A stretch of 12,371 bases of DNA from Armatimonadota bacterium. Its GTDB lineage: Bacteria > Sysuimicrobiota > Sysuimicrobiia > Sysuimicrobiales > JACQTN01. Under the pieces are notes generated by a model. It saw only the letters and a list, made by a program, of their open reading frames with translations. It was not told where the DNA came from and did not search any database. Location: assembly GCA_016210785.1 (NCBI GenBank), contig JACQTN010000370.1:1-12371 (forward strand), in the 5' to 3' direction. Shown here piece after piece: positions 4,719 through 12,129 of the stretch (position 1 is the first letter of the stretch; the number at the start of each line of letters is the position of its first letter). Made by a program: the position numbers and the translations under genes.

Positions 4719-6320
4719 CTAGCGCACAATTCTGATCTTGCGAAAGAGGTCGATGTACCCGTTGAGCCCGGTCTCGAAGCCTCTGACGTGCGGCTTGATC
4801 AGGTACGGCTTGACCTTGTAGCCCCAGGGGATGACCGGCACGTCCTGGGCGACGATCTGCTCCGCGCGCTGGTAGAAATCGGCCCGCTTCTGCACGTCCA
4901 GCTCCATGGCGCCCCGGCCGATCCATTCCTCGTAGCGCCCGTTGCGCCACTTGTGGTTCTGCCGGTCCACGACGGAGGAGAGCATGCCGTTGTGGAACTC
5001 CACGGGGTCGCCCGAGAGGCCGGTCCACCCGCCGTAGTGGAGGTGGTAAGGCTGGGTGCGCCGGGCCGCCCGCCACGACTGGAAGGCGCGCCGCTCCAGC
5101 AGCTCGATCTGGAGGTTCACGTTGAGCGCCTGCTTCCACATCTGCTGCAGCGCCTCGGCCACGACCCGGTCCTCGGCCAGGTTCGGCGTGGTGTAGGTCA
5201 CGGTCGGAAAGCCGCGCCCATCGGGGAAGCCGGCCTCGGCCATCAGCCGGCGTCCCTCCTGGACGCCGCCGGCCATGGGCAGCTTATCCGTGTGCCCCGG
5301 CTGCCCGGGAGGGATCAGCGATGCGGCCGGGCGGTAGGCGCCCTGCAGGAAGCCCTGGGTCAGCCGCTGCCGGTCCAGCGTCACGTAGAACGCCCGCCGC
5401 ACCCGCGCGTCGCTGAAGGGCGGCGTCGTCACGTCGAACACGGTGAACCAGGTGGCCGTCTGGGTCGCGAACTTCAGCTCCTTGCTGAGCACCGGGTGCT
5501 GCCGGAGCTGGTTCAGCTGCGTCAGCGGCGCCCAGGCCCAGTCCACCTCGCCGGTCTCGTACGCCGGCAGCGACGTGGACGATGGGTCGTTGGTCATGGT
5601 GATGAGGACCCGCACGACGGGTTTGTCCCGCCAGTACTGGGGGTTCGGCACCAGGACCATCTGCTGATCGTGCCGCCAGGACTGGATGGTAAACGGCCCG
5701 TTGGCGACGATGTTCTCCGCCTCGGTCCACTTCTCGCCGTGCCTGGTCACCGCATGACGGGGCACGGGGAACCATGCGGTGTCCACCGCGATGGCCCGCA
5801 GGAACCATCCCGCCGGCCCCTCCAGCGTGATCTGGAGGGTGTAGTCGTCCAGGGCCTTGACCCCCAGTTGATTCGGATCCTTGAGCTGGCCGCCGTTGAA
5901 CGCCTTGCCGTTCTTCAGCTCCACCAGGCTGCTGACGTTGATGTTGGCCGTCTTGGGGTCGAGCGCCCGCTGGTAGGAGAAGACGTAGTCGTGGGCCGTC
6001 ACGGCGGTGCCGTCGCTCCACTTGATGTCCTTGCGCAGCGTGAAGGTGTAGGTCCGCCGGTCGTCGGAGACTTTGTGCGCGGTGGCGCCCAGCATGGTGA
6101 TCTTGCCATCCAGGCCCGCTTCCGCCAGCCCCTCGAACAGGTTGGCCATGTAGTGGCCGTTGAAGAGCGTGGCCCCCTTGGTGGGGTCGATCGCCTGGTC
6201 CGGCTCCCGGAAGGGATACCGGAAGACCTGCTCGGAGGGCGCGGGCGCGGCGTTCACCAGCGTTGCCCCCAGGGCGGCCACGAGAACCGCCAGCAGCAGC
6301 AGCCTGATCCCGTTTCTCAT
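4719..6320 (-). CDS. Oligopeptide-type ABC transporter solute-binding protein (SBP2)
   Basis: An extracytoplasmic family-5 (OppA/DppA-like) binding protein of 533 residues that delivers ligand to the two permeases downstream. Residues 1-24 form a Sec signal peptide (MRNGIRLLLLAVLVAAL... ending VNA); there is no lipobox cysteine, so it is probably a soluble periplasmic or secreted protein. Family signatures follow: NLFEGLAEAG..GKI (61-74), YTFTLRKDIKWSDGT, VTAHDYVFSYQRALDPKTA, NGPFTIQSW, QYWRDKPVVRV and VRRAFYVTLDR. The start at 6320 is chosen because the signal peptide begins there and a GAGG lies about 9 nt upstream; the open frame to 6446 adds a non-family arginine/proline-rich leader. It is a gap-free paralogue of SBP1, about three quarters identical by eye, and differs most in the YGGWT...FHNGML segment, where ligand preference might change. 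Confidence 0.93.
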   Translation of the reverse strand: MRNGIRLLLLAVLVAALGATLVNAAPAPSEQVFRYPFREPDQAIDPTKGATLFNGHYMANLFEGLAEAGLDGKITMLGATAHKVSDDRRTYTFTLRKDIKWSDGTAVTAHDYVFSYQRALDPKTANINVSSLVELKNGKAFNGGQLKDPNQLGVKALDDYTLQITLEGPAGWFLRAIAVDTAWFPVPRHAVTRHGEKWTEAENIVANGPFTIQSWRHDQQMVLVPNPQYWRDKPVVRVLITMTNDPSSTSLPAYETGEVDWAWAPLTQLNQLRQHPVLSKELKFATQTATWFTVFDVTTPPFSDARVRRAFYVTLDRQRLTQGFLQGAYRPAASLIPPGQPGHTDKLPMAGGVQEGRRLMAEAGFPDGRGFPTVTYTTPNLAEDRVVAEALQQMWKQALNVNLQIELLERRAFQSWRAARRTQPYHLHYGGWTGLSGDPVEFHNGMLSSVVDRQNHKWRNGRYEEWIGRGAMELDVQKRADFYQRAEQIVAQDVPVIPWGYKVKPYLIKPHVRGFETGLNGYIDLFRKIRIVR

Positions 6321-6461
6321 GCTCTCATCCCTCGCCTGTGATATCGTGTCTCGGTCGCGCATCCGGGTGCCGGGGGACCGGGGTGGATACTTCTTGCGGA
6401 CAGGGTGAGGTTCGGCCCGCCCCGCCGCAAGTCCTGCACCGCGCACCGCCGAGATATCGCA
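6321..6461 (-). other. 141-nt gap before SBP2, possible internal promoter or processing region
   Basis: This is the only sizeable gap within the SBP1-to-oppC run. It ends with the GAGG ribosome site of SBP2. I found no convincing -35/-10 pair, repeat copy or terminator; the A/T-richest bits are GATATC-containing stretches near 6340-6346 and 6452-6457. It could hold a weak promoter giving SBP2 and the permeases their own transcription. Confidence 0.35.
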
Positions 6462-8762
6462 TCACTCCACTTCCCGCAGCCGCCGCCACACGCGCTCGGG
6501 CGTCAGCGGCAGGTCCCGCATCTGGAGGCCGAGATCGAGCAGCGCGTTGACGATCGCCCCCGGCACCGCGGCCAGCGCGCCTTCGCCCACGCCCATGGCG
6601 CCGTACGGCCCCGGGCCGACACCGTTCCCCACCAGGATGGAGTGGAACTCATCGGGCAGGTCGGCCATGGTCGGCACGCGGTACTCCAGCAGGGAGCCGT
6701 TGATGAGTTGCCCGCCGTCGAACAGCATCTCTTCGAAGAACGCGTTGCCCAGACCCTGCAGGCAGGCGCCCTCGTCCTGCACCTCCACCAGTTGCGGATT
6801 GATGGCCTTCCCCACGTCAGCCACGCTGGCCAGGCGCCGCACGCGGATGCGGCCCGTGGAGGGGTCGAGTTCCACCTCGGCGCCGCCGCAGGAGATCTCC
6901 CAGAAGACCGGGCCGGCCGCCTGGCCGTCCCCTCGCCCCGGCGCCACCTCGCCCCGCCCGATCAGCTCTCCCCCCGCAATGCCGAAGTGGGTGGCGATGA
7001 GGTCGGCGTAGGAGCGCGACTCGGTCTCGTGCCATACCGCGCCCTCATGCAGGCGGAGGGCCACCCTGGGCAGCCCCCACACGCGCGAGGCGATATCCAG
7101 CAATTGCTCCCGCACATCGGCCGCGGCCCGCTGCACCGCCAGCCCCGCGACCGTGGTGGACCGGCTCGCCCCGGTGGAGCGATCGTAGGGCGTGACGTGC
7201 GTGTCCGCGCCCGCGACGCGGATGCGCTCCAGCGGCAGGGCCAGCTCCTGCGCCGCGATCTGCGCCAAGACCGTGCGGGCGCCCTGGCCAATCTCGGTGG
7301 TGCTGGCGAGCAGCACCAGGGTGCCGTCCGCCTGCATCCGCACCGCGGCCGTGGAGGCCGGATTGGCACCGGCGCCCATGACGCCGATGCTTACGCCGCG
7401 GCCCACCAGGGGCGGCTTCGGCGTCCCCCACCCGACGGCCGCCGCCACCTTCGAGACGTCCGCGGCCAGGTCCGCCTCCAGCGGCTTGCGTCCCGGCCGC
7501 ACCTCCTCGCCCGGGCGCAGCAGGTTGCGCCGGCGGCACTCCACGGGGTCTATGCCGAGCCGGTGCGCCAGCACATCGATTTGGGACTCTCCGATCCACT
7601 GCAGGTGGGTGGCGCCGAAGGCGCGGTAGGAACCCGCGGGCGGCATGTGGGTGTACACCGCCCACGCGTCCACCGCCACCGCCTGCCATCGGTACGGCCC
7701 CGGCGCCGCGTCGCCCGCGGCCAGGGCCACGCGCGGCCCGTTGTCGGCGTAGGCACCGGTGTCGAGCCAGATCCGGCACTCCCGCGCCACGACCCGCCCG
7801 TCGCGCGCGACCCCGGTGCGCAGCCAGCACCGCATGTTGTGGCGCCGGGTGGTCAGCATGGCCTCGTCCACGCGGTTGGCGATACGGATGGGCCGGCCCG
7901 CCTTGCGGGCCAGCGCCGCGGTCAGTGGCTCCATCCTGGTATAGGACTTGCTGCCGAAGCCGCCGCCGACGTACGGCACGATGACACGCACCGCGGACTG
8001 CGGCAGGCGGAAGATCCCGGCAAGCTCGGCGCGGACGAGGTAGGGATGCTGGCAGCAGGCCCACACGGTCAGCCCGTCCGCGCTCCACTGCGCGACCACC
8101 GTATGGGGCTCCATGGCGTACTGGTAGACGGCGGGGAAGGTGTAGTCGCCCTCGACCACCACATCGGCGGCGGCCATGGCCCGGGCGGCGTCCCCGCGCG
8201 CGATCCGGTAATGGTAGCAGATGTTGCCCTCTTCCCGGCGGAACTCGCCGGAGTGCAGGAATCCTGGCCGCAGAGCCTCCTCGTGCACCCGCGGCGCGCC
8301 ATCGTTGAGCGCCATGGTCAGGTCGGTCACCGCGGGAAGCTCCTGGTACTCCACCTGGATGGCGGCGAGCGCCGCGTGCGCCGTGTGCTCGTCATCCGCC
8401 GCCACCGCGGCCACCGGTTCTCCGGCGAAACGGACCCGGTCGATGGCGACGACGGGACGGTCCCTGACGGCGTGTCCGTAGTACGGGTCGAGATCGGCAA
8501 GATCCCGCCCGGTGAGGACGGCTCTCACCCCGGGTATGCGCTCCGCGGCCGATGCGTCAACGCAGATGATGCGCGCGTGGGGGAACGGACTGCGCAGGAC
8601 CTTCCCGTAGAGCATGCCCGGGACGATCAGGTCGCCGGTATACTTCGCGGCGCCCGTGACCTTGTCCAGAGCGTCCACGCGGGACACCGGCGTGCCCACC
8701 ACGTCCACCGGCGCCGCGGCGCCGCCCTTTCCCTCGCCGGAGTCGCGACGTCCCGCCGTCAT
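6462..8762 (-). CDS. Xanthine dehydrogenase-family molybdopterin-binding (large) subunit
   Basis: A 766-residue catalytic subunit of a molybdenum hydroxylase, which hydroxylates a carbon (usually next to N in a heterocycle, or an aldehyde) with water oxygen. The N-terminal hammerhead domain (about 20-165) includes KVTGAAKYTGD, LRSPFPHARI and RFAGEPVAAVAA. Molybdopterin-binding runs are VGGGFGSK (265-272), DTGAYADN (335-341), AGSYRAFG (376-383), EIGQGARTVLAQI (490-502) and SRSTTVAGLAV (533-543). The base-catalyst Glu is E727 in GAMGVGEG. The residues at 376-383 are xanthine/aldehyde-oxidase-like and lack the AYxCSFR loop of true CO dehydrogenase, so the CoxL label should not imply CO oxidation. 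Its ATG overlaps the iron-sulfur subunit stop (ATGA). Substrate unknown; the neighbouring transporter, amidase and RidA genes favour an N-containing compound. Confidence 0.95.
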   Translation of the reverse strand: MTAGRRDSGEGKGGAAAPVDVVGTPVSRVDALDKVTGAAKYTGDLIVPGMLYGKVLRSPFPHARIICVDASAAERIPGVRAVLTGRDLADLDPYYGHAVRDRPVVAIDRVRFAGEPVAAVAADDEHTAHAALAAIQVEYQELPAVTDLTMALNDGAPRVHEEALRPGFLHSGEFRREEGNICYHYRIARGDAARAMAAADVVVEGDYTFPAVYQYAMEPHTVVAQWSADGLTVWACCQHPYLVRAELAGIFRLPQSAVRVIVPYVGGGFGSKSYTRMEPLTAALARKAGRPIRIANRVDEAMLTTRRHNMRCWLRTGVARDGRVVARECRIWLDTGAYADNGPRVALAAGDAAPGPYRWQAVAVDAWAVYTHMPPAGSYRAFGATHLQWIGESQIDVLAHRLGIDPVECRRRNLLRPGEEVRPGRKPLEADLAADVSKVAAAVGWGTPKPPLVGRGVSIGVMGAGANPASTAAVRMQADGTLVLLASTTEIGQGARTVLAQIAAQELALPLERIRVAGADTHVTPYDRSTGASRSTTVAGLAVQRAAADVREQLLDIASRVWGLPRVALRLHEGAVWHETESRSYADLIATHFGIAGGELIGRGEVAPGRGDGQAAGPVFWEISCGGAEVELDPSTGRIRVRRLASVADVGKAINPQLVEVQDEGACLQGLGNAFFEEMLFDGGQLINGSLLEYRVPTMADLPDEFHSILVGNGVGPGPYGAMGVGEGALAAVPGAIVNALLDLGLQMRDLPLTPERVWRRLREVE

Positions 8763-9310
8763 GGCTTGCCCCGCGGTGCCACTTCGCGCGCACCGCCGCC
8801 GGCATCCGGCGCCTCGCCGGCCTGCATCCGCCGCCCGGCGTCCACCACCGCGTCGATGATCTTCCAGTAACCGGTGCAGCGGCAGAGCGTGTCCTTCATG
8901 TGCGCCTTCACCTGCACGGGCGTCGGCGCAGGGACCTCACGCAGCAGCGCCAGCGCCGTGAGGATCATCCCGGGCGTGCAGAACCCGCACTGCACCGCGG
9001 CGTGCTCGATGAAGGCGTCCTGCAGCGGGTGCAGCCGGCCGTCCCGGGCGAGCCCCTCGATGGTGAGGACGCGCCGTCCCCGCGCCTCGTAGGCCAGCGT
9101 GCAGCAGGCGCTCACCGGGACATCGTCCACCAGCACCGTGCAGGCGCCGCAGACCTGGACGTCGCAGGAGCGCTTGGCCCCCGTCAGTCCCAGGCGGTTG
9201 CGCAGGAAGTCCAGGAGGAGCTCGCGAGGTTCGATCCCGGCCTCCACGGGCCGGCCGTTGACCGTGAGGCCGATGCGCAGGCGGGCCTGAGGCGGCCGGT
9301 CGATCTCCAT
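8759..9310 (-). CDS. Xanthine dehydrogenase-family [2Fe-2S] (small) subunit
   Basis: A 183-residue electron-transfer subunit of the Mo hydroxylase. The N-terminal plant-ferredoxin-like domain carries C49, C54, C57 and C69 (C-x4-C-x2-C-x11-C, reading CDVQVCGACTV...C). The C-terminal four-helix domain carries C108, C111, C143 and C145 (QCGFCTPGM and LCRCTGYW). All eight cluster ligands are therefore present and electrons can pass from Mo to FAD. The C-terminal tail after about residue 160 is Gly/Ala/Pro-rich and somewhat longer than in many homologues. The start ATG at 9310 shares its A with the TGA of the FAD subunit (TGATG), and the stop overlaps the large-subunit start, so the three subunits are made by coupled translation. 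Upstream in-frame codons to 9784 are only the antisense frame of the FAD gene and were dropped. Confidence 0.95.
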   Translation of the reverse strand: MEIDRPPQARLRIGLTVNGRPVEAGIEPRELLLDFLRNRLGLTGAKRSCDVQVCGACTVLVDDVPVSACCTLAYEARGRRVLTIEGLARDGRLHPLQDAFIEHAAVQCGFCTPGMILTALALLREVPAPTPVQVKAHMKDTLCRCTGYWKIIDAVVDAGRRMQAGEAPDAGGGAREVAPRGKP

Positions 9311-10173
9311 CAGTGCGCCGTCCGTGCCGCGCTCACGGCGTCGTGGAGGGCCCGCGCCGCCAGCAGACTCACCAGGTGGCGTTTGTATTCGGTGGACGTG
9401 AACATATCCTCCAGCACGTCGGCGCGGCGGCCCGCCACCTCCGCCGCCGCGCGCAACACCTCCCCCTCGGGCCGCCGCCCGGCCAGCGCGTCCTCTGCCT
9501 CCGGCACGCGAACCGGCACCGGCCCCACGCTGCCTACCACCACCCGCGCCGCCGCGACGGCGCCGTCGCGCACGGTGACGACGGCGGCCACGGCGGCGGT
9601 GGGGCGCTCGTGCAGGGCGAACCGGTGATAGGCGGCGCCGGTCCCGGGCGGCAGCGGGCGCACTTCCACGGCGGTGAGGATCTCGTCCGGCTCGCGCGCC
9701 GTCTGCAGCATCCCGAGGAAGAAACCGGCCGCCGGCACGCACCGCTCCCCTCCGGCCCGCGCCAGCACCAGCGTGGCGTCCCACGCCACCAGCACCGCCG
9801 CCGGGTCGCTGTGCGGCTCGGCGAAGCAGAGGTTGCCGCCGATAGTACCGGCGGCGCGCACCCTCAGGTTCCCCACCTGGGAGGCGACGCGGGCCACCAG
9901 CGGCGCGTGCTGTCGCGCGGCGGGCGAGGTCTCGATCTCCCGGTGCGTGGCGACGGCGCCCAGGCGCAGCACGCCGTCCTCAAACGCGATGGCGTCCAGG
10001 CCGCCGATGGTCTTGATGTTGACCAGGTGCGGAAAGTGCGCCAGCCCTTCCTTCATGAGGAGCAGCAACTCGGTGCCGCCGGCGTAGACCGCGGCCTGCT
10101 CCCCGAGGCGAGCCAGCAACCGGCTCGCCTCGGCAACGGTGGCGGGCTCGTGGATCTCGAAGGGCCGGAGCAT
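9310..10173 (-). CDS. Xanthine dehydrogenase-family FAD-binding (medium) subunit
   Basis: A 287-residue FAD subunit, normal length for CoxM/CutM/HcrB-like proteins. It takes electrons from the [2Fe-2S] subunit and passes them to an external acceptor. The FAD pyrophosphate motifs are both present: AGGTELL (31-37) and TIGGNLCFAEPHSD (110-123). Residues 1-10 (MLRPFEIHEP) are the usual opening, which fixes the start at 10173 even though the ribosome site is weak and lies inside the end of SBP1, 8 nt upstream. That tight spacing ties the hydroxylase genes to the binding-protein transcript. The subunit order M-S-L (FAD, FeS, Mo) is the standard Cox-type operon order. The C-terminal CO-dehydrogenase-flavoprotein-like domain (FTSTEYKRHLVSLLAARAL) is intact. 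No 4Fe-4S insert like that of 4-hydroxybenzoyl-CoA reductase is seen. Confidence 0.94.
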   Translation of the reverse strand: MLRPFEIHEPATVAEASRLLARLGEQAAVYAGGTELLLLMKEGLAHFPHLVNIKTIGGLDAIAFEDGVLRLGAVATHREIETSPAARQHAPLVARVASQVGNLRVRAAGTIGGNLCFAEPHSDPAAVLVAWDATLVLARAGGERCVPAAGFFLGMLQTAREPDEILTAVEVRPLPPGTGAAYHRFALHERPTAAVAAVVTVRDGAVAAARVVVGSVGPVPVRVPEAEDALAGRRPEGEVLRAAAEVAGRRADVLEDMFTSTEYKRHLVSLLAARALHDAVSAARTAH

Positions 10174-10181
10174 GCGTGTTC

Positions 10182-11783
10182 TTAGCGCACGATCCTCACT
10201 TTGCGGAAGAGATCCACCCAGCCGCTGGAATGGGTCTCGAACCCCTGCACGTACGGCTTCAGCAGGTAGGGCTTCGTCCGGTACCCCCACGGGATGATGG
10301 GCGCGTCCAGGGCCACGATGCGCTCGGCCTCCTCATAGAGCTGCCGCCGCTTCGGCGGATCCAGGGTGACGGCGCCGCGCCAAATCAGCTCCTCGTACTT
10401 GGGGTTGCGCCACTTGTGGTTCTGCCGGTCGATCTGCGAGGTGAGCATCCCGTTGTGGAACGGCGAGGCATCGGCGAACGAGACCGTCCAGCCGCCGTAG
10501 TGCATGTGATAGGGCTGCGTCCGGCGGGCCGACCGCCACGACTGGAAGGCCCGCCGCTCCAGCAGCTCGATCTGCACGTTCACGTTCAGGGCCTGCTTCC
10601 ACATCTGCTGCAGCGCCTCGGCGACGATCCGGTCCTCCGTCAGGTTCGGCGTCGTGTAAGTGGCAGCCGGAAAGCCCCGCCCGTCCGGGAACCCCGCCTC
10701 GGCCATGAGCCGCCGCCCCTCCGGCACCCCGCCGGCCATGGGCAGGTTGGCGGTGTGCCCCAGCACCCCAGGCGGCGTCAGTGAGGTGGCCGGCCGGAGC
10801 GCGCCCTGCAGGAAGGACTGGGTGAGCCGCGGCCGATCCAGCGTCAGGTAGAACGCGCGGCGCACCCGCCCATCGTTGAAGGGCGGATTGGTCACGTCGA
10901 AGACGGTGAACCAGGTGGCGGTCTGGACCGCCACCTTCAACTCCTTGCCGAGCACCGGATGCGACCGGATCTGGTTGAGCTGGGTGAGGGGTGCCCACGC
11001 CCAGTCCACCTCACCTGTCTCGTAGGCCGCCAGCGACGTGGACTGCGGGTCGTTGGTCATGGAGATGACCACGCGCACCACGGCCTTCTCCCGCCAGTAC
11101 TGAGGGTTGGGCACCAGCACCATCTGCTGGTCGTGCCGCCAGGACTGGATGGTAAACGGCCCGTTGGTGACGATGTTCTCGGCCTCCGTCCACCTCTCGC
11201 CGTGCTTCGTCACCGCGTGGCGCGGCACCGGGAACCACACCGTGTCCGCGGCGACGGACCCCAGGAACCATCCCGTCGGCCCCTCGAGGGCCACCTCCAG
11301 GGTGTAGTCGTCGCGGGCCTTCACCCCTACCTGGCCTGGATCCTTCAGGTCGCCCTTGTTGAAGGCCTGGCCGTTCTTCAGGGCAAACAGGTTGCTGACG
11401 TTGATGTTGGCGGTCTTCGGGTCGAGGCCGCGCTTCCAGGCAAACTCGTAGTCCTGGGCGGTGACGGGCGTGCCGTCGCTCCACTTCACGCCGCGGCGCA
11501 GCGTGAAGACATAGGTCTTGCCATCGTCGGAGGCTTTGTAGCCGATGGCGCCGGTCCAGTTGATCTTCCCGCCCGGCAGCGTCTCCGCCATCCCCTCGAA
11601 CAGGTTGGCCTTGTAGTGGCCGTTGAACAGCGTCCCGCCCTTGGTCGGGTCGATGGGGTGGTCGGGCTCGCGGAACGGGTAGCGGAAGACCTGCTCGGTG
11701 GGCGCGGGCGCGGCGCTGACCAGCGTGGCCACCAGCGCGGCGAGGGCCAGGGCGAGGACGAGCAGTCTGAGGCGGGATGTCAT
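10182..11783 (-). CDS. Oligopeptide-type ABC transporter solute-binding protein (SBP1)
   Basis: The first gene of the hydroxylase/transport cluster: 533 residues, exactly the length of SBP2 and alignable without gaps by eye. A Sec signal peptide covers residues 1-24 (MTSRLRLLVLALALA... ending VSA) with no lipobox cysteine. OppA/DppA-like signatures are NLFEGMAETLPGGKI (61-75), YVFTLRRGVKWSDGT, VTAQDYEFAWKRGLDPKTA, NGPFTIQSW and VRRAFYLTLDR. The start at 11783 has a strong GAGGAGGT 5 nt upstream; the open frame to 11867 is not family-like. It ends with the same RIVR tail as SBP2, 8 nt before the FAD subunit. It probably feeds the same two permeases with an alternative ligand. At DNA level it keeps runs identical to SBP2, such as 37 nt at 11131-11167 versus 5668-5704. 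Its upstream region carries two copies of the 93-nt repeat. Confidence 0.93.
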   Translation of the reverse strand: MTSRLRLLVLALALAALVATLVSAAPAPTEQVFRYPFREPDHPIDPTKGGTLFNGHYKANLFEGMAETLPGGKINWTGAIGYKASDDGKTYVFTLRRGVKWSDGTPVTAQDYEFAWKRGLDPKTANINVSNLFALKNGQAFNKGDLKDPGQVGVKARDDYTLEVALEGPTGWFLGSVAADTVWFPVPRHAVTKHGERWTEAENIVTNGPFTIQSWRHDQQMVLVPNPQYWREKAVVRVVISMTNDPQSTSLAAYETGEVDWAWAPLTQLNQIRSHPVLGKELKVAVQTATWFTVFDVTNPPFNDGRVRRAFYLTLDRPRLTQSFLQGALRPATSLTPPGVLGHTANLPMAGGVPEGRRLMAEAGFPDGRGFPAATYTTPNLTEDRIVAEALQQMWKQALNVNVQIELLERRAFQSWRSARRTQPYHMHYGGWTVSFADASPFHNGMLTSQIDRQNHKWRNPKYEELIWRGAVTLDPPKRRQLYEEAERIVALDAPIIPWGYRTKPYLLKPYVQGFETHSSGWVDLFRKVRIVR

Positions 11784-11857
11784 GGCGGACCTCCTCGTGA
11801 TGACCTGACTCGGATGGATGAGGCCGCAAGAGACGGCCCGGCAGGGATCGGGCGCAA

Positions 11858-11870
11858 GCGATGGCATCGC
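11858..11870. promoter_or_regulatory. Palindrome GCGATG-G-CATCGC, possible operator
   Basis: A perfect 6-bp inverted repeat around one base, flanked by further complementary GCGC on both sides (11852-11855 and 11872-11875). It lies about 75 nt upstream of the SBP1 start. The size and symmetry suit a dimeric repressor site or a small RNA hairpin, but no matching regulator is encoded in the window and no second copy was noticed. Confidence 0.25.
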
Positions 11871-11950
11871 GGCGCGTTCACGGTCGAGCGGTGATTTCTG
11901 CGCCGCGGAGGGCTGCTCCTGCCGCTGAGCCCGTCTCGGAAATGCCCATG

Positions 11951-11966
11951 CTGCGTATATGCGCAG
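11951..11966. promoter_or_regulatory. Near-perfect palindrome CTGCGTATATGCGCAG
   Basis: A 16-nt inverted repeat with an ATAT centre and a single T/G imbalance. It straddles the lower edge of repeat copy B, about 170 nt upstream of the SBP1 start. The TATA-containing centre is unusual in this GC-rich leader, so it could be an operator or part of a promoter, but no partner -35 box was found. Confidence 0.25.
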
Positions 11967-12050
11967 GCCCGGCTTCCCACGATGTGTCGGTATCGGCGCC
12001 GCCAGTTGAACCGCGCAGGATTGGACTCGCGCCGCCGAGGCCGAGCATCA
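11958..12050 (-). repeat. 93-nt intergenic repeat, copy B
   Basis: Same length and orientation as copies A and C, matching each at about 84 of 93 positions by hand count. The invariant 32-nt run is 11969-12000. Its lower edge is about 174 nt upstream of the SBP1 start. One of the seven pairs of the stem between 12025-12031 and 12000-12006 is broken (C opposite C on the plus strand), so this copy fits the proposed RNA structure least well. Beyond the core, homology to the other copies continues for about 30 nt and then switches to the end motif at 12084-12102. Confidence 0.85.
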
Positions 12051-12083
12051 CTCATATGTGGGACATCCCCACCGTCGCGTAAA

Positions 12084-12102
12084 GCCACTCCACCCAACCT
12101 TA
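12084..12102. repeat. End motif, copy 2
   Basis: GCCACTCCACCCAACCTTA matches the motif at 2032-2050 at 16 of 19 positions. Its reverse complement resembles gtgaagggtggagtggcg at the right edge (12354-12371). Here it is fully intergenic, between repeat copies B and C, which suggests it belongs to the repeat family rather than to the permease gene it overlaps elsewhere. Confidence 0.5.
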
Positions 12103-12129
12103 TCGGCCAGGTGCCCATCTCGGAAAGGT

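Noticed and set aside
4716..4725. Palindrome GCGCTAGCGC over the SBP2 stop codon
   Set aside because: A perfect but short 10-nt palindrome; a similar GCTAGCGC occurs at the next gene's end (about 3969-3976), with no clear function and plausible by chance in G/C-rich DNA.
4686..6341. A 551-codon plus-strand open frame, and a similar one at 10959-11894
   Set aside because: Both are antisense to the paralogous binding proteins and look alike only because the real genes are paralogues; no family signature is present.
6321..6446. Longer SBP2 start at 6446 (42 extra residues)
   Set aside because: The extra part is Arg/Pro-rich and not family-like, while a signal peptide starts precisely at 6320 with a ribosome site before it.
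6405..8870. An 821-codon open frame on the plus strand
   Set aside because: It lies opposite the Mo-hydroxylase large subunit, is rich in Arg/Gly/Ala/Pro/His with no recognisable domain, and is expected from G/C-biased third positions of the real gene.
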